64,000 nucleotides of DNA from Humulus lupulus. Lineage: Eukaryota > Streptophyta > Magnoliopsida > Rosales > Cannabaceae. Of this stretch, positions 22,798 through 35,080 are shown piece by piece. The stretch's first letter is position 1; each line of letters opens with the position of its first letter. Position numbers and translations under genes: made by a program. The DNA lies in NCBI RefSeq assembly GCF_963169125.1, contig NC_084802.1, forward strand, positions 29,207,107 through 29,271,106, in the 5' to 3' direction. Under the pieces are notes generated by a model, which was not told the DNA's origin, did no database searches, and worked only from the letters and a program-made list of their open reading frames with translations.

Positions 22798-24411
22798 TCA
22801 CAGCAAGCCTAAATCAGACACTGTATAATCTCTGGATGCTCCAGCCAAAACATCCTCTCTGATCTTGATCAGTTGTGGATCACTCAACTGACCCTCCTTG
22901 ATTCTCTCCAACAGCGTAGATTGTAGCGTAATACTGGACAACTGGCCCACCAGCAACTCTATACCAGCTCTGGTCATATCATCAGCTAACTCTCTGGCTA
23001 TCAGCCTTGCACCATAAATCTGCCCCAGACCTTCCTGGCTTAAAGCATCAGCTACCACGTTTTCTTTTCCTGGATGATAAAAAATCTCACAATCATAATC
23101 TTTTACTAACTCCAGCCAATGCCTTTGTCTCATATTCAAGTCTTTCTGGGTGAAGAAGTATTTCAAGCTCTTGTGGTCTGTATAGATCTCACACCTCTCC
23201 CCATGAAGATAGTTCCTCCATATCTTTAAAGCAAAGACCAAGCCGCCAACTCCAAATCATGAGTGGGATATCTCTTTTCATACTCCTTCAACTGACGTGA
23301 GGCATAAGCGATTACCTTTTCTGACTGCATCAGAACACAGCCCAAACCCTGATGAGAAGCATCACAATTAATCAAAAACTTCTCCTGATCTGTTGGAAGA
23401 CTCAGAATTGGAGCTGTAATCAACCTCTGCTTCAGTTCCTGAAAGTTGTTCTCACACTTATCTGACCACACAAATTTCTGACTCTTGCGTGTCAGCTCAG
23501 TCAACGAAGTAGCAATCTTTGAGAACCCTTCCACAAAAAGACTATAATAACCTGCCAATCCAAGGAAACTTCTAACCTCAGAAGCATTCTTTGGCCTTGG
23601 CCAATCTCTGACTGCCTCAATCTTCGCTGGATCTACCTTAATCCCCTCCTTCCGGAAAATGTGTCCAAGAAAGGATACCTGAGATAACCAGAACTCACAT
23701 TTCTTGAACTTTGCAAACAATATGTGTTCCCTCAGCCTCTGTAGAACCAACTGCAGATGCTGCTCATGCTCTGACTCGGACTAAGAATAAACCAAGATGT
23801 CATCGATAAAGAAAATCACAAACTGATCAAGATAATCCTTGAACACTATGTTCATCATATCCATAAAAGCAGCAGGGGAATTAGTCAATCCAAAAATCAT
23901 AACTAATAACTCATAATGCCCATACCTGGTACGAAGCAATCTTCAGTATATCTCCCTCCTTGACCCTCAATTGATGATAACCAGAATGAAGGTCGATCTT
24001 TGAGAATACCTTCTTACCTTGCAACTGATCAAACAGATCATCTATCCTTGGCAAAGGATACTTGTTCTTGATTGTTAGCCTATTCAGTTCTCTGTAATCA
24101 ATACACATCCTTAGAGAACCATCCTTCTTCTTTACAAACAGAACTGGCGCTCCCCAAGGTGAGAAACTAGGTCTGATAAAACCCAAATCCAACAGCTCTT
24201 ACAACTGTACCTTTAATTCTTTCAACTCAGCTGGGGCCATTCTGTAAGGTGCTCTAGACACTAGCTCCGTCCCTGGTGCCATTTCTATCACGAACTCAAT
24301 CTCTCTGTGTGGTGGCAACCCTGGCAAATCTTCTGGAAACACATCCAAGAATTCACAGACTAATATGGTTTCTTCTAGTCTCACTGGCACGACCTGTGTG
24401 GTGTCAACCAC
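22798..24411 (-). pseudogene. pol: gypsy-2 reverse transcriptase and RNase H
   Basis: On the minus strand: [22 protein letters not shown], then [13 protein letters not shown] (23911-24192), the F-I-D-D catalytic site near 23805, and RNase H with Y-T-D-H-K-S-L-K-Y and [14 protein letters not shown] stop near 24195, a one-base frameshift near 23935, a TAG near 23782 and another frameshift near 23235 break the gene. Lineage and order match gypsy-1. Confidence 0.92.
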
Positions 24412-24429
24412 ACTGGCTAAGAATCCAAT

Positions 24430-26054
24430 TCAACCTCCTTGCAATAGATCCCTAGCCCTCAAAACAAAAATCAGAGGTATGCGAGGTCCGTGCACAGTAC
24501 CAACAAACACAAAAGGATCCTCGCCTTCAGGCTCAAAGGTGACCATCTTCCTTCTGCAATCAATGGTTGCCCCATACTTCACTAACCAATCCATACCCAA
24601 TATCATATCGAAGTCAGTCATAAATAACTCTATCAAATCCACTTATAACTCTCTACCCTCCACTGTCACTGGCAAAGATCTGACCCATCTCCTGGATACC
24701 ACTAATTCCCTAGTGGGTAATAAAGTTACAAACCCCACAGCATAAAAATCACAAGGTCTACACAGTCTATCAATAATTCTACTAGCAACAAAAGAGTGTG
24801 TAGCACCAAAATCAATCAAAACATTATAAGGGGTTCCAGCACTAAGAAACTGACCTGTAACTATTGAGGGTGAAGCCTCAGCCTCTACTTGTGTCAATGC
24901 GAACACTCGAGCTAGGGTCGAGCTGTCCGCTTTCTTGGATTCTTCTCTTCTTGCCTTAGGGCAGTTCTTTCTAAGATGACCCACTGCTCCACATGAGAAG
25001 TAGGCCATTGCCCTACACTCTCCCAAATGATGCCTCTTGCATCTAGGGCATTCAGGATAAGACTTCCAGGCCTCATTACCACCTGGACGACCCATTGAAA
25101 TACTACGGGATCACTTATCAGGACCTGGAACTGGTAAGGTGTCAGGAACCTTCCTCTTCTGCTCACTGGGCCTCCACCCCTACCAAAACCCACAAATTGA
25201 GGACCTATCCTCCTGAACTCCTTTCTGGCTGCATTATCTCGCCAGATCTTATTTTCTACACTCTCAGCTGTGAGTGCCTTCTCGACCACCTGTGCATAGG
25301 TAGTAACCCCTGCCACAGTGGTAATACGAACATCACGGGCTAATCTAGGCTGCAGCCCCTGGAGAAATCTCTCCCTTCTGGTCCCATCAGTGGGCACCAG
25401 CTCCATGGAAAACTTTGCCAATCGATCAAACTTCAAGGCATATTCAGTCACTGACAAATTTCCCTGAAGTAGCCTGATAAAATCCTCAGCCTTTGCCGCC
25501 CTAATGGCATCGTTATAATATTTCTCGTTGAATAGAGTCTGAAACTTTTCCCAACTCAGGGCATTAATATTTATGGTCTGGGTTATAACTTCCCACCAAA
25601 TTCGGGCATTCTCCAAAAACATGTATGTGGCACAGGCCACCCACTCATTACCAGTCACCATCATGAAGCCCAAGATGGTGGTAATCATGCTCATCCACTC
25701 TTCAGCCTTTACAGGATCTGCACTGCCTTTAAACACTGGACGTTGTTGCTTTCTGAACCTTTCTTAGAGAGGCTTCCATTTATTACCAACCTCAGGCAGC
25801 TACCCAGTTGCTGGCACTGATACAGGAGGTGCCTCAAATACACTGGCTACTGCAAGAACCTGTTGTTGTCTCAGGAGGCGGAGTTCTTCTCCCTGTCTCA
25901 ACACTGTAGCCTGCAGATCATTAAATAATTGCTGCCAGTTTGCAGGAGCTGGCTGTGGAATCTGTCCTTGGTCATTCTCTAGACCCTGATTATTATTATT
26001 ATTCTAGCCTTGATCACTCTGACCAACTGACGTATCTGTCTGTCCTGGATTCAT
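24430..26054 (-). pseudogene. gag: gypsy-2 gag and protease
   Basis: The probable start is the ATG at 26054 (M-N-P-G-Q-T-D), in a glutamine-rich N-terminus with early stops. The capsid core is open from 25736 and has A-R-I-W-W-E-V, L-F-N-E-K-Y-Y-N and Y-A-L-K-F-D-R-L. A frameshift near the GGG-rich linker leads to the zinc knuckle at about 24955-25000 (C-G-A-V-G-H, C) and the protease L-I-D-F-G-A-T-H-S-F near 24785-24820. The catalytic D-S-G reads D-F-G at 24805-24813, which should kill the enzyme. Confidence 0.9.
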
Positions 26055-26485
26055 TCTTATCAATTTATACCTTGCTGAAACAATAGTCAATACGACCAGT
26101 CAGGTAGTGATAACTAAACCTCTTGCCGCCTTACGGTCCAAGAACAAGCAGATAACTATCATATTCCACAGTCATACAAATATACAAATAGATATATGAT
26201 TATAGCATTTAGCACTTAACATGTATTAAATAATAATTCACAATCAACAATACTAATGAGTATGTTCCAGCAATTTCAGTAGTATTAAGCACACGATTGC
26301 TAAAGATGCAGTATTCAAGGCACAGTCTTAACATGGTGTCTCATGTAAACAGGTAAAGCATTTATACTATATTTAAGCAGTTATACATATAACTACATAA
26401 ATAGTTACCAAACCATGAGTCGAGCTTGCCTTCAGTGGTGAGTGTACATGCCCAGCCAGTCTACAGGAACCCAAAACCTTGGCAC
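26055..26485 (-). other. gypsy-2 untranslated leader
   Basis: This stretch lies between the gag start and the primer-binding site and holds no ORF. It closely matches the leader of gypsy-3 at 30887-31316, which supports both as leaders of one family. Confidence 0.75.
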
Positions 26486-26499
26486 GCTCTGATACCAAG
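26486..26499 (-). other. Primer-binding site of gypsy-2
   Basis: The minus strand reads CTTGGTATCAGAGC one base inside the LTR edge at 26501; TGGTATCAGAGC is a perfect match to the plant initiator tRNA-Met type. Confidence 0.9.
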
Positions 26500-26500
26500 T

Positions 26501-28894
26501 TGTAACGCCCTAGTTACCCCAAGACCATTACGGTGAACGTTGAATCGTGAATTTAACTCGCTAATCGAGTTCTTTGGTTAAAAATGTGCTTCTAGGTGTT
26601 ATTAATAGGTTAAGGTGGAAAACCAATCAAAAGGGAAGGATATATTTTATTTAAAACATAAAACCGTTCATGGGCCCATAAAACCATTTACAAGTTATTT
26701 ACGATACAAAATGGTCATTACAGTTTGAAATTTACAACCCGTCGATCTAAGCGGCAAAAAAAATATGGTAAACCCCCTAGTTCCCCTGAGAACTCCTTAG
26801 CTGTGGTGGTCAAACGACCGCATATGTACACATCACCACGTAAGCTCTCCACTCAAGGCTGGGTGAGCTTTTCTTTCCCTTTACCTGCACCACATAACAC
26901 CCATGAGCCAAAGCCCAACAAGAAAACTCAATACTGCATGAATATAATATCAACAATGATCATAATAATCATTCAGGACTTTCAGTCCAAAATAGAGGAG
27001 TGACAGTCTCAAAATTCACTAAGATGGGTTCTGTTCCCATTAGCCATGTGACGATAGGGTCATCGGGGCTTTACAAATAAGTGATCCTTTCACTAGCTTA
27101 AACGAGATAGGTATGTGATGAAATAGTCACCAGCATAACCTACCGAGTGACCATAGAGTCACAACCATGGGATTCCGCTCCCTAGCCATGCGACAAAATA
27201 GTCACCTAGGCCTTAGGCCTTGGCTTTGAGTAACTAGTCATAGACTAGTCAAGCGCTTATAATTTTCATCGACCCTAGGGTCGGTCCAGCATTAATGCTC
27301 ATTGAGTCATTCAACGCTGATATCGATTAGATCTAATCTTTTATCAGCTCTACGTTCATGACTCTTATGTCGTTCCTGACTCTTAGGTCAGTAATACGCG
27401 ACCAGTGCCGATTCTGAATAGCCAGTGCCATACACAAGTACGCAAAATTTGCTAAGCATTTAATATGCAATCAATGTCCACATTTAACAATGAACATGCC
27501 TCAACAATAACCATGCATGTCACATATAGGGTGCAGTTTTCTTACCTCTAGTTCGAGCGAGAATTAGTATAAGAACGACCCTTGAGAATGATCAACCTTT
27601 TAGTTCCCAAACCAAAACCTAGCCTCCGGGACGTCGAATCCTACTAAACCAGGTAGTAGGATCAATCCCGAGGCCTAAGGCTTCAATCCTCAAGCCAAAA
27701 ACCAACTTTTGGCTAAAATTCCACTAAGGGTCGTGGCCCTCCCTGGCCATGCCGCGGCCCGCCCCTCAACCAGAGGCAGCCTCCCTTCAACTCCCAGCAC
27801 GTGCCGCGACTCTTCCTGGCCATGCCGCAGCCCTTTGGCCCTTCAGCCTCTTCCTCCCATTTTCACAAGCTTGGGTCGCGGCGCTATAGAACAGAGCCAC
27901 AACCTCACCTGAAACTGAGCCAAATTCCTTGTTTTTCTCCCTTTGAACTCATTCTAAAACCTCATTAAAACTCCCCCAACATCACCAAACAAAGCCACCA
28001 ATTGTTACTATAACTTACCCAGCATACAAGCATCAAAACCCAAGTGAATCTCCTCCAAAAACTTCCACTAATTCTCATCTAGACACTATAAATTTCTCAA
28101 CTAAAACCAATAGAAAAACAGAGTATAACTAAGGTTTCATGGATGAATTCTTACCTTAAGCTAGATTTAAGTCCTCTTCAATGGTTGAACTAAAGTCCTA
28201 AGCTCCAAACTTTAATTCCCTAGCTTAGTTCTTTAAATTGAGATCAAAACTCCAAAGGAGAAAGGAGGAAGATGATGAACGTGAGGAAGGGAACTTGCTC
28301 TATTTTTGCTTCAGCTCTTTATACAGCATACTAGAATCCCATATAACCCTTTCCAAAAGACCATATTGCCCCTAGGTTTAATAAAACTCTATAAAGGCTA
28401 GTAAGGGCAAAAATGTCATTTATCCTCTAAACCCGCTAATCATAATTAACGTTCTCCAATTCCCGTTGTTCTCAATATCCTCAAATACCAATAATTCATA
28501 ACCCGTTACCCTTTAATTCGCGGCAACACTCTAATCACCAAATTACCCCGAGACTCACCTCGATCCCCGAGCTTAAGCTTGTTATGACCAAACCGATAGT
28601 TTATATTCAAAGATCGTCTCATGCCGAATAGCTCGAAAAAATCCACATTATAATGTGGCCTCAACAATTAATCACAAGCATGCACCAAAATATACAAATA
28701 TGCCCTCAACGGGCCAAATTACCAAAATGCCCTTACTATCAAATGTGGACCCACATGCATGCATTTAACATCATATTATAATATAATTCACATAAACACA
28801 CATATAATCATTTAATGGCATAATAAAACAATTATGGCCCTCCCAGCCTACTAATCCAGCCATTAAACCGCATTAGGGCTTTCAGGGCATTACA
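26501..28894 (-). repeat. 5' LTR of gypsy-2 (2394 bp)
   Basis: It is adjacent to the primer-binding site and nearly the same as 19001-21459. The hairpin is at 27637-27663 and the GC-rich near-palindromes lie at about 27730-27900. It lacks about 50 bp present near 20105-20165 in the 3' copy. Confidence 0.92.
27637..27663 (-). other. Conserved LTR hairpin, gypsy-2 5' LTR
   Basis: Same arms (GATCCTACTA and TAGTAGGATT on the minus strand) and loop (CCTGGTT) as the 3' LTR copy of the element. Confidence 0.75.
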
Positions 28895-28899
28895 TATAT

Positions 28900-29213
28900 C
28901 AACAAGGTAGTGGAGTAATTTGGCCAAAGAAAATCCAGGGAGTTCCATATTCAAATGTTGTGGGTAGTATAATGTACTCAACAGTATCCACAAGACCAAA
29001 TTTGGCTTATGGAATTGGTTTTTTCAGCAGGTTTATGAGCAAACCAAGTCAAGAACAATGGCAAGTTTTTAAGTGGTTGTTGAGATATATAAATGGCACA
29101 CCAAGCTTGAAGATATGCTACTCCAAAAGAAGTCAAAATTTGTGTGAGGATACAGAATATTGTGCCTTGGATTTTGCAGGTGACCAAGACAAAAGAAGAT
29201 CATTATCTGGGTA
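28900..29213 (+). pseudogene. pol: copia-3 reverse transcriptase, second part, and RNase H start
   Basis: The frame resumes exactly after the TATAT duplication of gypsy-2. G-S-I-M-Y-S-T-V-S-T-R-P-N-L-A-Y, F-S-R-F-M-S-K-P and the RNase H start D-F-A-G-D-Q-D-K-R-R-S-L-S-G-Y are standard copia blocks. It is cut at 29213 by the solo LTR. Confidence 0.9.
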
Positions 29214-29651
29214 TGTAACGTCTCAAATTTCCTAATAAGTCTTAGGGGGCGAGGATGGAAAATTATGGAATTATGTGACTATATGATATTTATGTGTATT
29301 ATTATGTGATTTTGTGAGTAATATTATAATAAGACTTGATATGCATGTTTAGGTGTATTAAATATGCATGTGGGCCAATTTCTGTTTAATTAGGCAATTT
29401 TCATAATTCGGCCCATTATGGGTATATTTGGCCTATATGTGGTATGTGTGTGGTACTACATTATTATATGGTTATGTTTGGGTTACTCGGCACTAGGCGA
29501 TCCTCGGGAGCAAGCTAGTGGGAAAGTCACAACGGGACACATACTTGACTCGAAGTGAGTCAAGGGGTATTTTGGGTATTTAGCACATTACCGGGATATT
29601 GGGTAATGGGAATGATTATTTGATGGTCTATTGGGAGTTAGTGAGATCAGC

Positions 29652-30886
29652 ACATTATAAGGGGTTCCAACACTAAGAAACTGACATGTAACAACTGAGG
29701 GAGAAGCCTCAGCTTCTGCTTGAGTCAACGTGAACACTCGAGCTGGGGCCGAGTTGTCCACCTTCTTGGGTTCTTCTTTTCTTACCTGAGGGCAATCTTT
29801 CTTAAAATGATCCACTGCTCCACACAAGTAGCAGGCCTTTGCCCTACACTCTCCCAAATGACGCCTCTTGCATCTAGGGCATTCAGGACGAGGCTTCCAG
29901 GCTTCACTACCCCCTGGACGACCCAATGTAATACCACGGGGCCGCCTATCAGGACCTGGAACTGGGAAGGTGTCAGGAACCTTCCTCTTCTGATCACTGG
30001 GGCCTACACCCCTACCAGAACCCACAAATGGAGGAACTGTCCTCCTGAAATCCTTTCTGGCTGCATTGTCACGCCAGATCTTGTTCTCTGCACTCTCAGC
30101 TATGAGTGCCTTCTCAACCACCTGTGCATAGGTAGTAACCCCAGCCACAGTGGTGATGCGTACATCACGGGCTAATCTGGGCTGTAGCCCCTGCTAGAAT
30201 CTCTCTCTCTTGGTCCCATCAGTGGGCACCAGATCCATGGCAAACTTTGCCAACCGATCAAACTTTAAGGCATACTCAGTGACTGATAAACTTCCCTGAA
30301 GTAGCCTGATGAATTCCTCAGCTTTAGCTGCCCTGATGGCATCATTGTAGTATTTCTCATTAAACAGAGTTTGAAACTCCTCCCAACTCATGGCATTTAC
30401 ATTCTTGGTCTGGGTAATCACCTCCCACCAAATCCGGGCATCCTCCTGAAACATATAAGTGGCACAGGCCACCCTCTCATTACCAGTTACCCTCATAAAG
30501 TCAAGGATAGTGGTAATCATACTCATCCATTGCTCTGCCTTGGCAGGATCTGCACTGCCCTCAAAAAATGGAGGTTGTTGCTTCCTGAACCTTTCATAAA
30601 GAGGTTCCCATTTATTTCCTACCTCAGGCAGCTGCTCTGCTGCTGGCACCGACACAGAAGGTGCCTTTGATACACTAGCCACTACAGGCGCTTGCTGCTA
30701 TCTTAGGAGACGAAGCTCCTCTCCTTGTTTCAACACTGTTGCCTGCAAATCATTAAACAATTGCTGCCAGTTTGCAGGAGCTGGCTGTGGAATCTGAGAC
30801 TGGTCATTCTCCTGTCCCTGGATGTTATTATTATTCTAGCCCTGATCACTTTGGCAAGCTAAAGTATCTGTCTGCCCTGGATTCAT
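29652..30886 (-). pseudogene. gag: gypsy-3 gag, nearly complete
   Basis: The probable start is at 30886 (M-N-P-G-Q-T-D). The capsid core 30194-30682 has A-R-I-W-W-E-V-I, L-F-N-E-K-Y-Y-N and Y-A-L-K-F-D-R-L. After one TAG near 30193 the frame is open again (29588-30148) through a basic linker and a CCHC knuckle (C-Y-L-C, H, C) to the first residues of the protease (P-Y-N-V-L-I), where the element is cut off. An early stop lies near 30700. It is the best kept gag of the three chromoviruses here. Confidence 0.88.
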
Positions 30887-31316
30887 TCTTAACTGATATA
30901 TCTTGCTGAAACATTGATCAATACGACCATTCAGGTAGTAATAACTAGGCCTCTTGCCGCCTTACAGTCCAAGAACAAGTAGACAATTATCATATTCCAC
31001 AATCATTCAAATATACAGGCAGATACATGTTTATAGCATTTATCACTCAGCATGTATCACATAATAATTAATAATCAACAATACTGATGAATATGTTCCA
31101 GCAATTTCAGTACTAATTAGCACACGGTTGCTGAGGATATAATATTTCAGGGCACAGGTTTATCATGGTGTCTCATGCATACAGGTAAAGCATATATACT
31201 ATATTTAAGCAGTTATACATATAACTACATAAATAATTACCAAACCATGAGTCGAGCTTGACTTCAGTGATGTGTGTACATGCCCAGCCAGTCTACAGGA
31301 ACCTTAACCTTGGCAC

Positions 31317-31330
31317 GCTCTGATACCAAG
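31317..31330 (-). other. Primer-binding site of gypsy-3
   Basis: The minus strand reads CTTGGTATCAGAGC next to the LTR edge at 31332, as in gypsy-2. Confidence 0.88.
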
Positions 31331-31331
31331 T

Positions 31332-33631
31332 TGTAACGCCCTGGTTACCCCAGAACCGTTACGGTGAACCAGAAATTTGACCCGCTACCCGAGTCCTTTG
31401 GTTGAAAACGTGTTCTAAGTGTTATTAACAGGCTAAGGTGGAAAAACAACAAAAAGGAAAGGATTTGTTTTATTTAATACATAAAACTGTTCATGGGCCC
31501 ACAAGAACATTTACAAGTTATTTACAACTCAAAAAGGTCATTACTGTTTCAAAATTACAAACCTGCCGACCTAAGCAGCAAAAATAGGGCAAACCCCCTA
31601 GTTCCTCTGAGAACTCATTGGTCTTGGTGGTCAAGCGGCCGTATATGTACACATCACCACCTAAGCTATCCACTCAAGGTTGGGTGAGCTTTTCTTTCCC
31701 TTTACCTGCACCACATAGCACCCATGAGCCAAAGCCCAGCAAGAAAACACAGTATTGAATATAAACATTATCAAATGATTATCATTATAATCACACAGAG
31801 CTCATAGCTCTTAAACAGATGAGTGAATATCACTTAAGGTTCTAGAAAAACATACTGGGTGGCTGACAAGCAAGTCACTAATTTAAACAGAAGAGCGGCT
31901 GCTAGGTAAGCCACTAGCCTTAACAAACGAGAGACTAATAGGTAAGTCTCTAACTTAACAGATGAGTGACTGATAGGTAAGTCACACAAGCGCTTATAAT
32001 ATTCATCGAACTTGAGGTCGGTCCGGTATTAATGCTCTTTGAGTCATCCAATGCATATATCGATTAGATCTAATCTTTATTGGCTTGCATTGAACACGCT
32101 AAGACCGTCCTAACTTATGAGTCAGCACTATGTGACCAGTGCCCAGTACCACTGCCGAACCTGACTAATAAGTCACAGCCTCACAATTGATACTGACACC
32201 TATGCCAATTCTGACTAATGAGTCAGTACCATGCACAAGTGAGCAAGATTTGCTAAGCATTCAATAATCAATCCATGTCCACATTTACACAATCAACATG
32301 CCTCAAGAATAAGCATGCATGTCACATAAGGGGTGCAGTTTTCTTACCTCTGATTCGAGCTAGAATGAATAGAAGAATGACCCTTGAGAATGGTCTAGCT
32401 TTTAGTCCTTTAGCGGTCACCTAATCATAACCAAATTATAGGATACCATCAATAGAATGATAATCAAGGGTTCCCAAACCAATATCTAGCCTCCGGGACA
32501 TCAATCCCCACTAATCCGGGTAGTAGGAACGATCCCGAGGCCTAAAACCATGTTCCCGGGGCCAAAACACTCAAACGGGCTCAACCCTGCTCAAGGGATA
32601 CGACCCTGGCACCTCAGGCCGTGGCCCCTAGCCACCACTAAAGCAAGGGCCACGGCGCCAAACATCAAGGGTTGTGGCACCTAGCAGGCACAAATACTCC
32701 CACCTGCTTCTTCGAGCTAGGGTCGCGGCACCCCAAGAACAGGGTCGCGGCGCCCAACCCAGAACACGCCCAAACTCGTTCTCCAACATCCCAAAGCCTC
32801 CAAAATCAAGCCTAAACATTACCAAATAATAAAATCAAAGTTACCAAGCTTCCCAATGCTCCAAAACCATCAAAACCCAAGGCTCAATCGAGCCAAAAAC
32901 TCAATGATTCACAAAGTCCAATCCAAAGCTTAGAAACTCTAAAAACTCAAAACTTTAAACTTAGATTACCTTTGATTGGGTTGTTTCTCATCAAATCCTT
33001 TGGTCCAGAAGCTTCTAATCTTTCCTAGGATCGCTATGCCTCGATCCTCGCTTGATTCCGACTTCTAGAACTAGAGATTTCTTCGAAAACGCTTCGAACG
33101 GTGAAAATGAGCTAACGAGGAAGAATGAGAGGTTTTCTAACGTATGTTCTATCTGACAAGCTACTTCAAGCTTAAGTAACCTCAAATAAAACCTAGTGCT
33201 CGGGGTCCCAAAAACACTCCCGGGGGTATTATAGTCAAAACTTCTAGAATTTTACCCTGATCTCAAATACTCCCAATTTATCATCAAATAAACATTCTTA
33301 TTACCCAATAATTGACCCTGTTATGACAAAACCGCTAATCCACTAAATAGGACCGTCTCATGCCGAATAGCTCGAATATATCTCCATAATAATGGAATCT
33401 CATTCACAAATCACACTATGCACCTAAATACACAAATTTACCCTCAATGGGCCAAATTACCAAAATATCATAATATTCAAATGTAGACCCACATGCATGC
33501 ATATAACATCATATTATAATATAATTCACATAAACATGCATATATTCATTTAATGGCATAATTAAACAGTTATGGTCCTCCCGGCCTTCTAATCCAGCCA
33601 CTAAACTGCATTAGGGATTCGGGGCATTACA
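31332..33631 (-). repeat. 5' LTR of gypsy-3 (2300 bp)
   Basis: It reads TGTAACGCCC...GCATTACA on the plus strand. It is related to the gypsy-2 LTRs but clearly diverged, with its own tandem units near 31815-31990 and three TGACT-N4-AGTCA dyads near 32105-32235. A GC-rich motif cluster lies at about 32585-32765 and the hairpin at about 32502-32530. Confidence 0.88.
32503..32529 (-). other. Conserved LTR hairpin, gypsy-3
   Basis: On the minus strand GTTCCTACTA faces TAGTGGGGAT around the loop CCCGGAT. All ten positions pair if G-T (G-U in RNA) is allowed. The same positions read on the plus strand would be A-C mismatches, so the sense strand is the one that keeps the fold. Confidence 0.65.
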
Positions 33632-33739
33632 TTGACTGTTTTACCCCCTGGGATGTTTTTGGGACCCCGAGCATTGGGATTTGCTTCAGGTTACTTAAGC
33701 TCAAAGTAACCAGTCAGAATTATAAAAGAAGGTTCATAA

Positions 33740-33742
<3 letters not shown>

Positions 33743-33796
<54 letters not shown>
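33743..33796 (+). repeat. (CT)n microsatellite, about 27 units
   Basis: An uninterrupted TC/CT tract inside the solo LTR. The sister LTR at 36022 has shorter CT runs at the matching place (36615-36655). Confidence 0.95.
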
Positions 33797-33799
<3 letters not shown>

Positions 33800-34395
33800 C
33801 CTTTTTTAACACCAATCACATTTTTGAAGGAAACTCAAGTTTTAGGACTCAGATTAAGGCAAGGATCGAGGCATAGCGATTATAGGGAAGATTAGAAGCT
33901 TATTAGCTGGAGGATTTAGTTGGGAAACGACTCAATCAGAGGTAATCTGAGTTTTAAGTTTTAAGTTTTCAAGATTATAAGCTTGAATTGGATTTTTTGT
34001 TTTGATGAGTTTTTTTATGGTTTGAGAGTTGGGATTTAATGGTTTTGGTCCATTAGGATGTTTGGGAACTTTGTTTATGAGATTTGGATATGTTTGGATA
34101 GGTTTTGGAGGATTTTAAATGGGAAAAATGTAGGAAATGGTTGGGTTCGTGGTCAAGTCGTGACCGTGTTCTAGCAAGTCGCGAACTGGGTGAACCCAGA
34201 ACCAGGAGGCTTTGCCTGGGGGGCACACCGCGACTCTAGAGGGCTAAGTCGCGGCCCGCACCTTGAAGCCCAGGCAGAGGACTCTCTGTCAGGGAGGCAA
34301 GTCACGACCCTTAGGGCCAAGTCACGACTTGCCTGTGCATTTTTTGCCATATTTGGTTTTTAGTCGTGGGAACTTAACTGTAAAGGCTCAGGATC

Positions 34396-34422
34396 GATTC
34401 TACTACCCAATTTGGCAGGATT
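34396..34422 (+). other. Conserved LTR hairpin, first solo LTR
   Basis: GATTCTACTA faces TGGCAGGATT around the loop CCCAATT. Nine of ten positions pair (three by G-T) and one is A-C. Confidence 0.65.
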
Positions 34423-35080
34423 CGACATCCCGGAGGCTAGGATTCGGTCCGGAAGTATTTATTTACTCGTTTTAATGGGATTTTATATTATGGTTGTGAC
34501 TAGGTGATCACTAGGGGCTTGGAAACAAGATCATGCTTGAGGGTCATATATTGGTAACCTATGCTTGGACCAAAGGTAAGAAAACTACACCCAGTATGTG
34601 ATGCATGTGATACAAGTGGTTATGGAATGGCATGAATGTTGAATATGGAATTGATTAGAGCTTGAGTCTCTGTAATTGTGCATAATTATGACTATGCTTG
34701 TGATTATTGATTAAGCATGTTGAATGTCTTATATCTGGATATTTGACATATGACATATGCTTGTGTGCATTACCTCATTGAGAAAGCACTGACTTATTAG
34801 TTATGAAATGGCAATGGTGTTTAGTACAGGCCGTGAAGCTCTGACTTATCAGTCATGATTGGCAATAGTACTGAGCGCTGGTCGTATGGAATTGACTTAT
34901 TAGTCAAGAACAGCAGTAATGTATTCAACGCAGGCCGAAATGATTAGATCTAATCAACATAAGCATTAAATTCTTGACCGACCTATTGGTCAAAGAAAAC
35001 TAAAGTGCTTGGCAAGGCTAAGCCTAGTTACTCAGAGCCAGGGCTCAAAGGCTTTGTTGACCGGAACATCACATGGCTTA

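Larger units (their letters stand above)
19001..28894 (-). mobile_element. gypsy-2: full-length chromovirus on the minus strand (9894 bp)
   Basis: Two LTRs (19001-21459 and 26501-28894) both read TGTAACGCCC...ATTACA on the plus strand. The primer-binding site is at 26486-26499, gag-pol runs from 26054 down to 21496, and a polypurine tract adjoins the LTR at 21460. The flanking target duplication is TATAT (18996-19000 and 28895-28899). Removing the element brings the copia-3 RT back in frame. Gag-pol has several stops and frameshifts, so the copy cannot move by itself. Confidence 0.95.
29652..33631 (-). mobile_element. gypsy-3: truncated chromovirus fragment (gag plus 5' LTR), minus strand
   Basis: It has a 5' LTR (31332-33631), a primer-binding site, a leader and gag, all closely related to gypsy-2. 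Everything downstream of the protease start is missing; the sequence passes abruptly into the surrounding solo LTR at about 29651. No target duplication joins the two sides, and about 20 bp of the host LTR seem lost, so a deletion removed pol and the 3' LTR. Confidence 0.85.
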
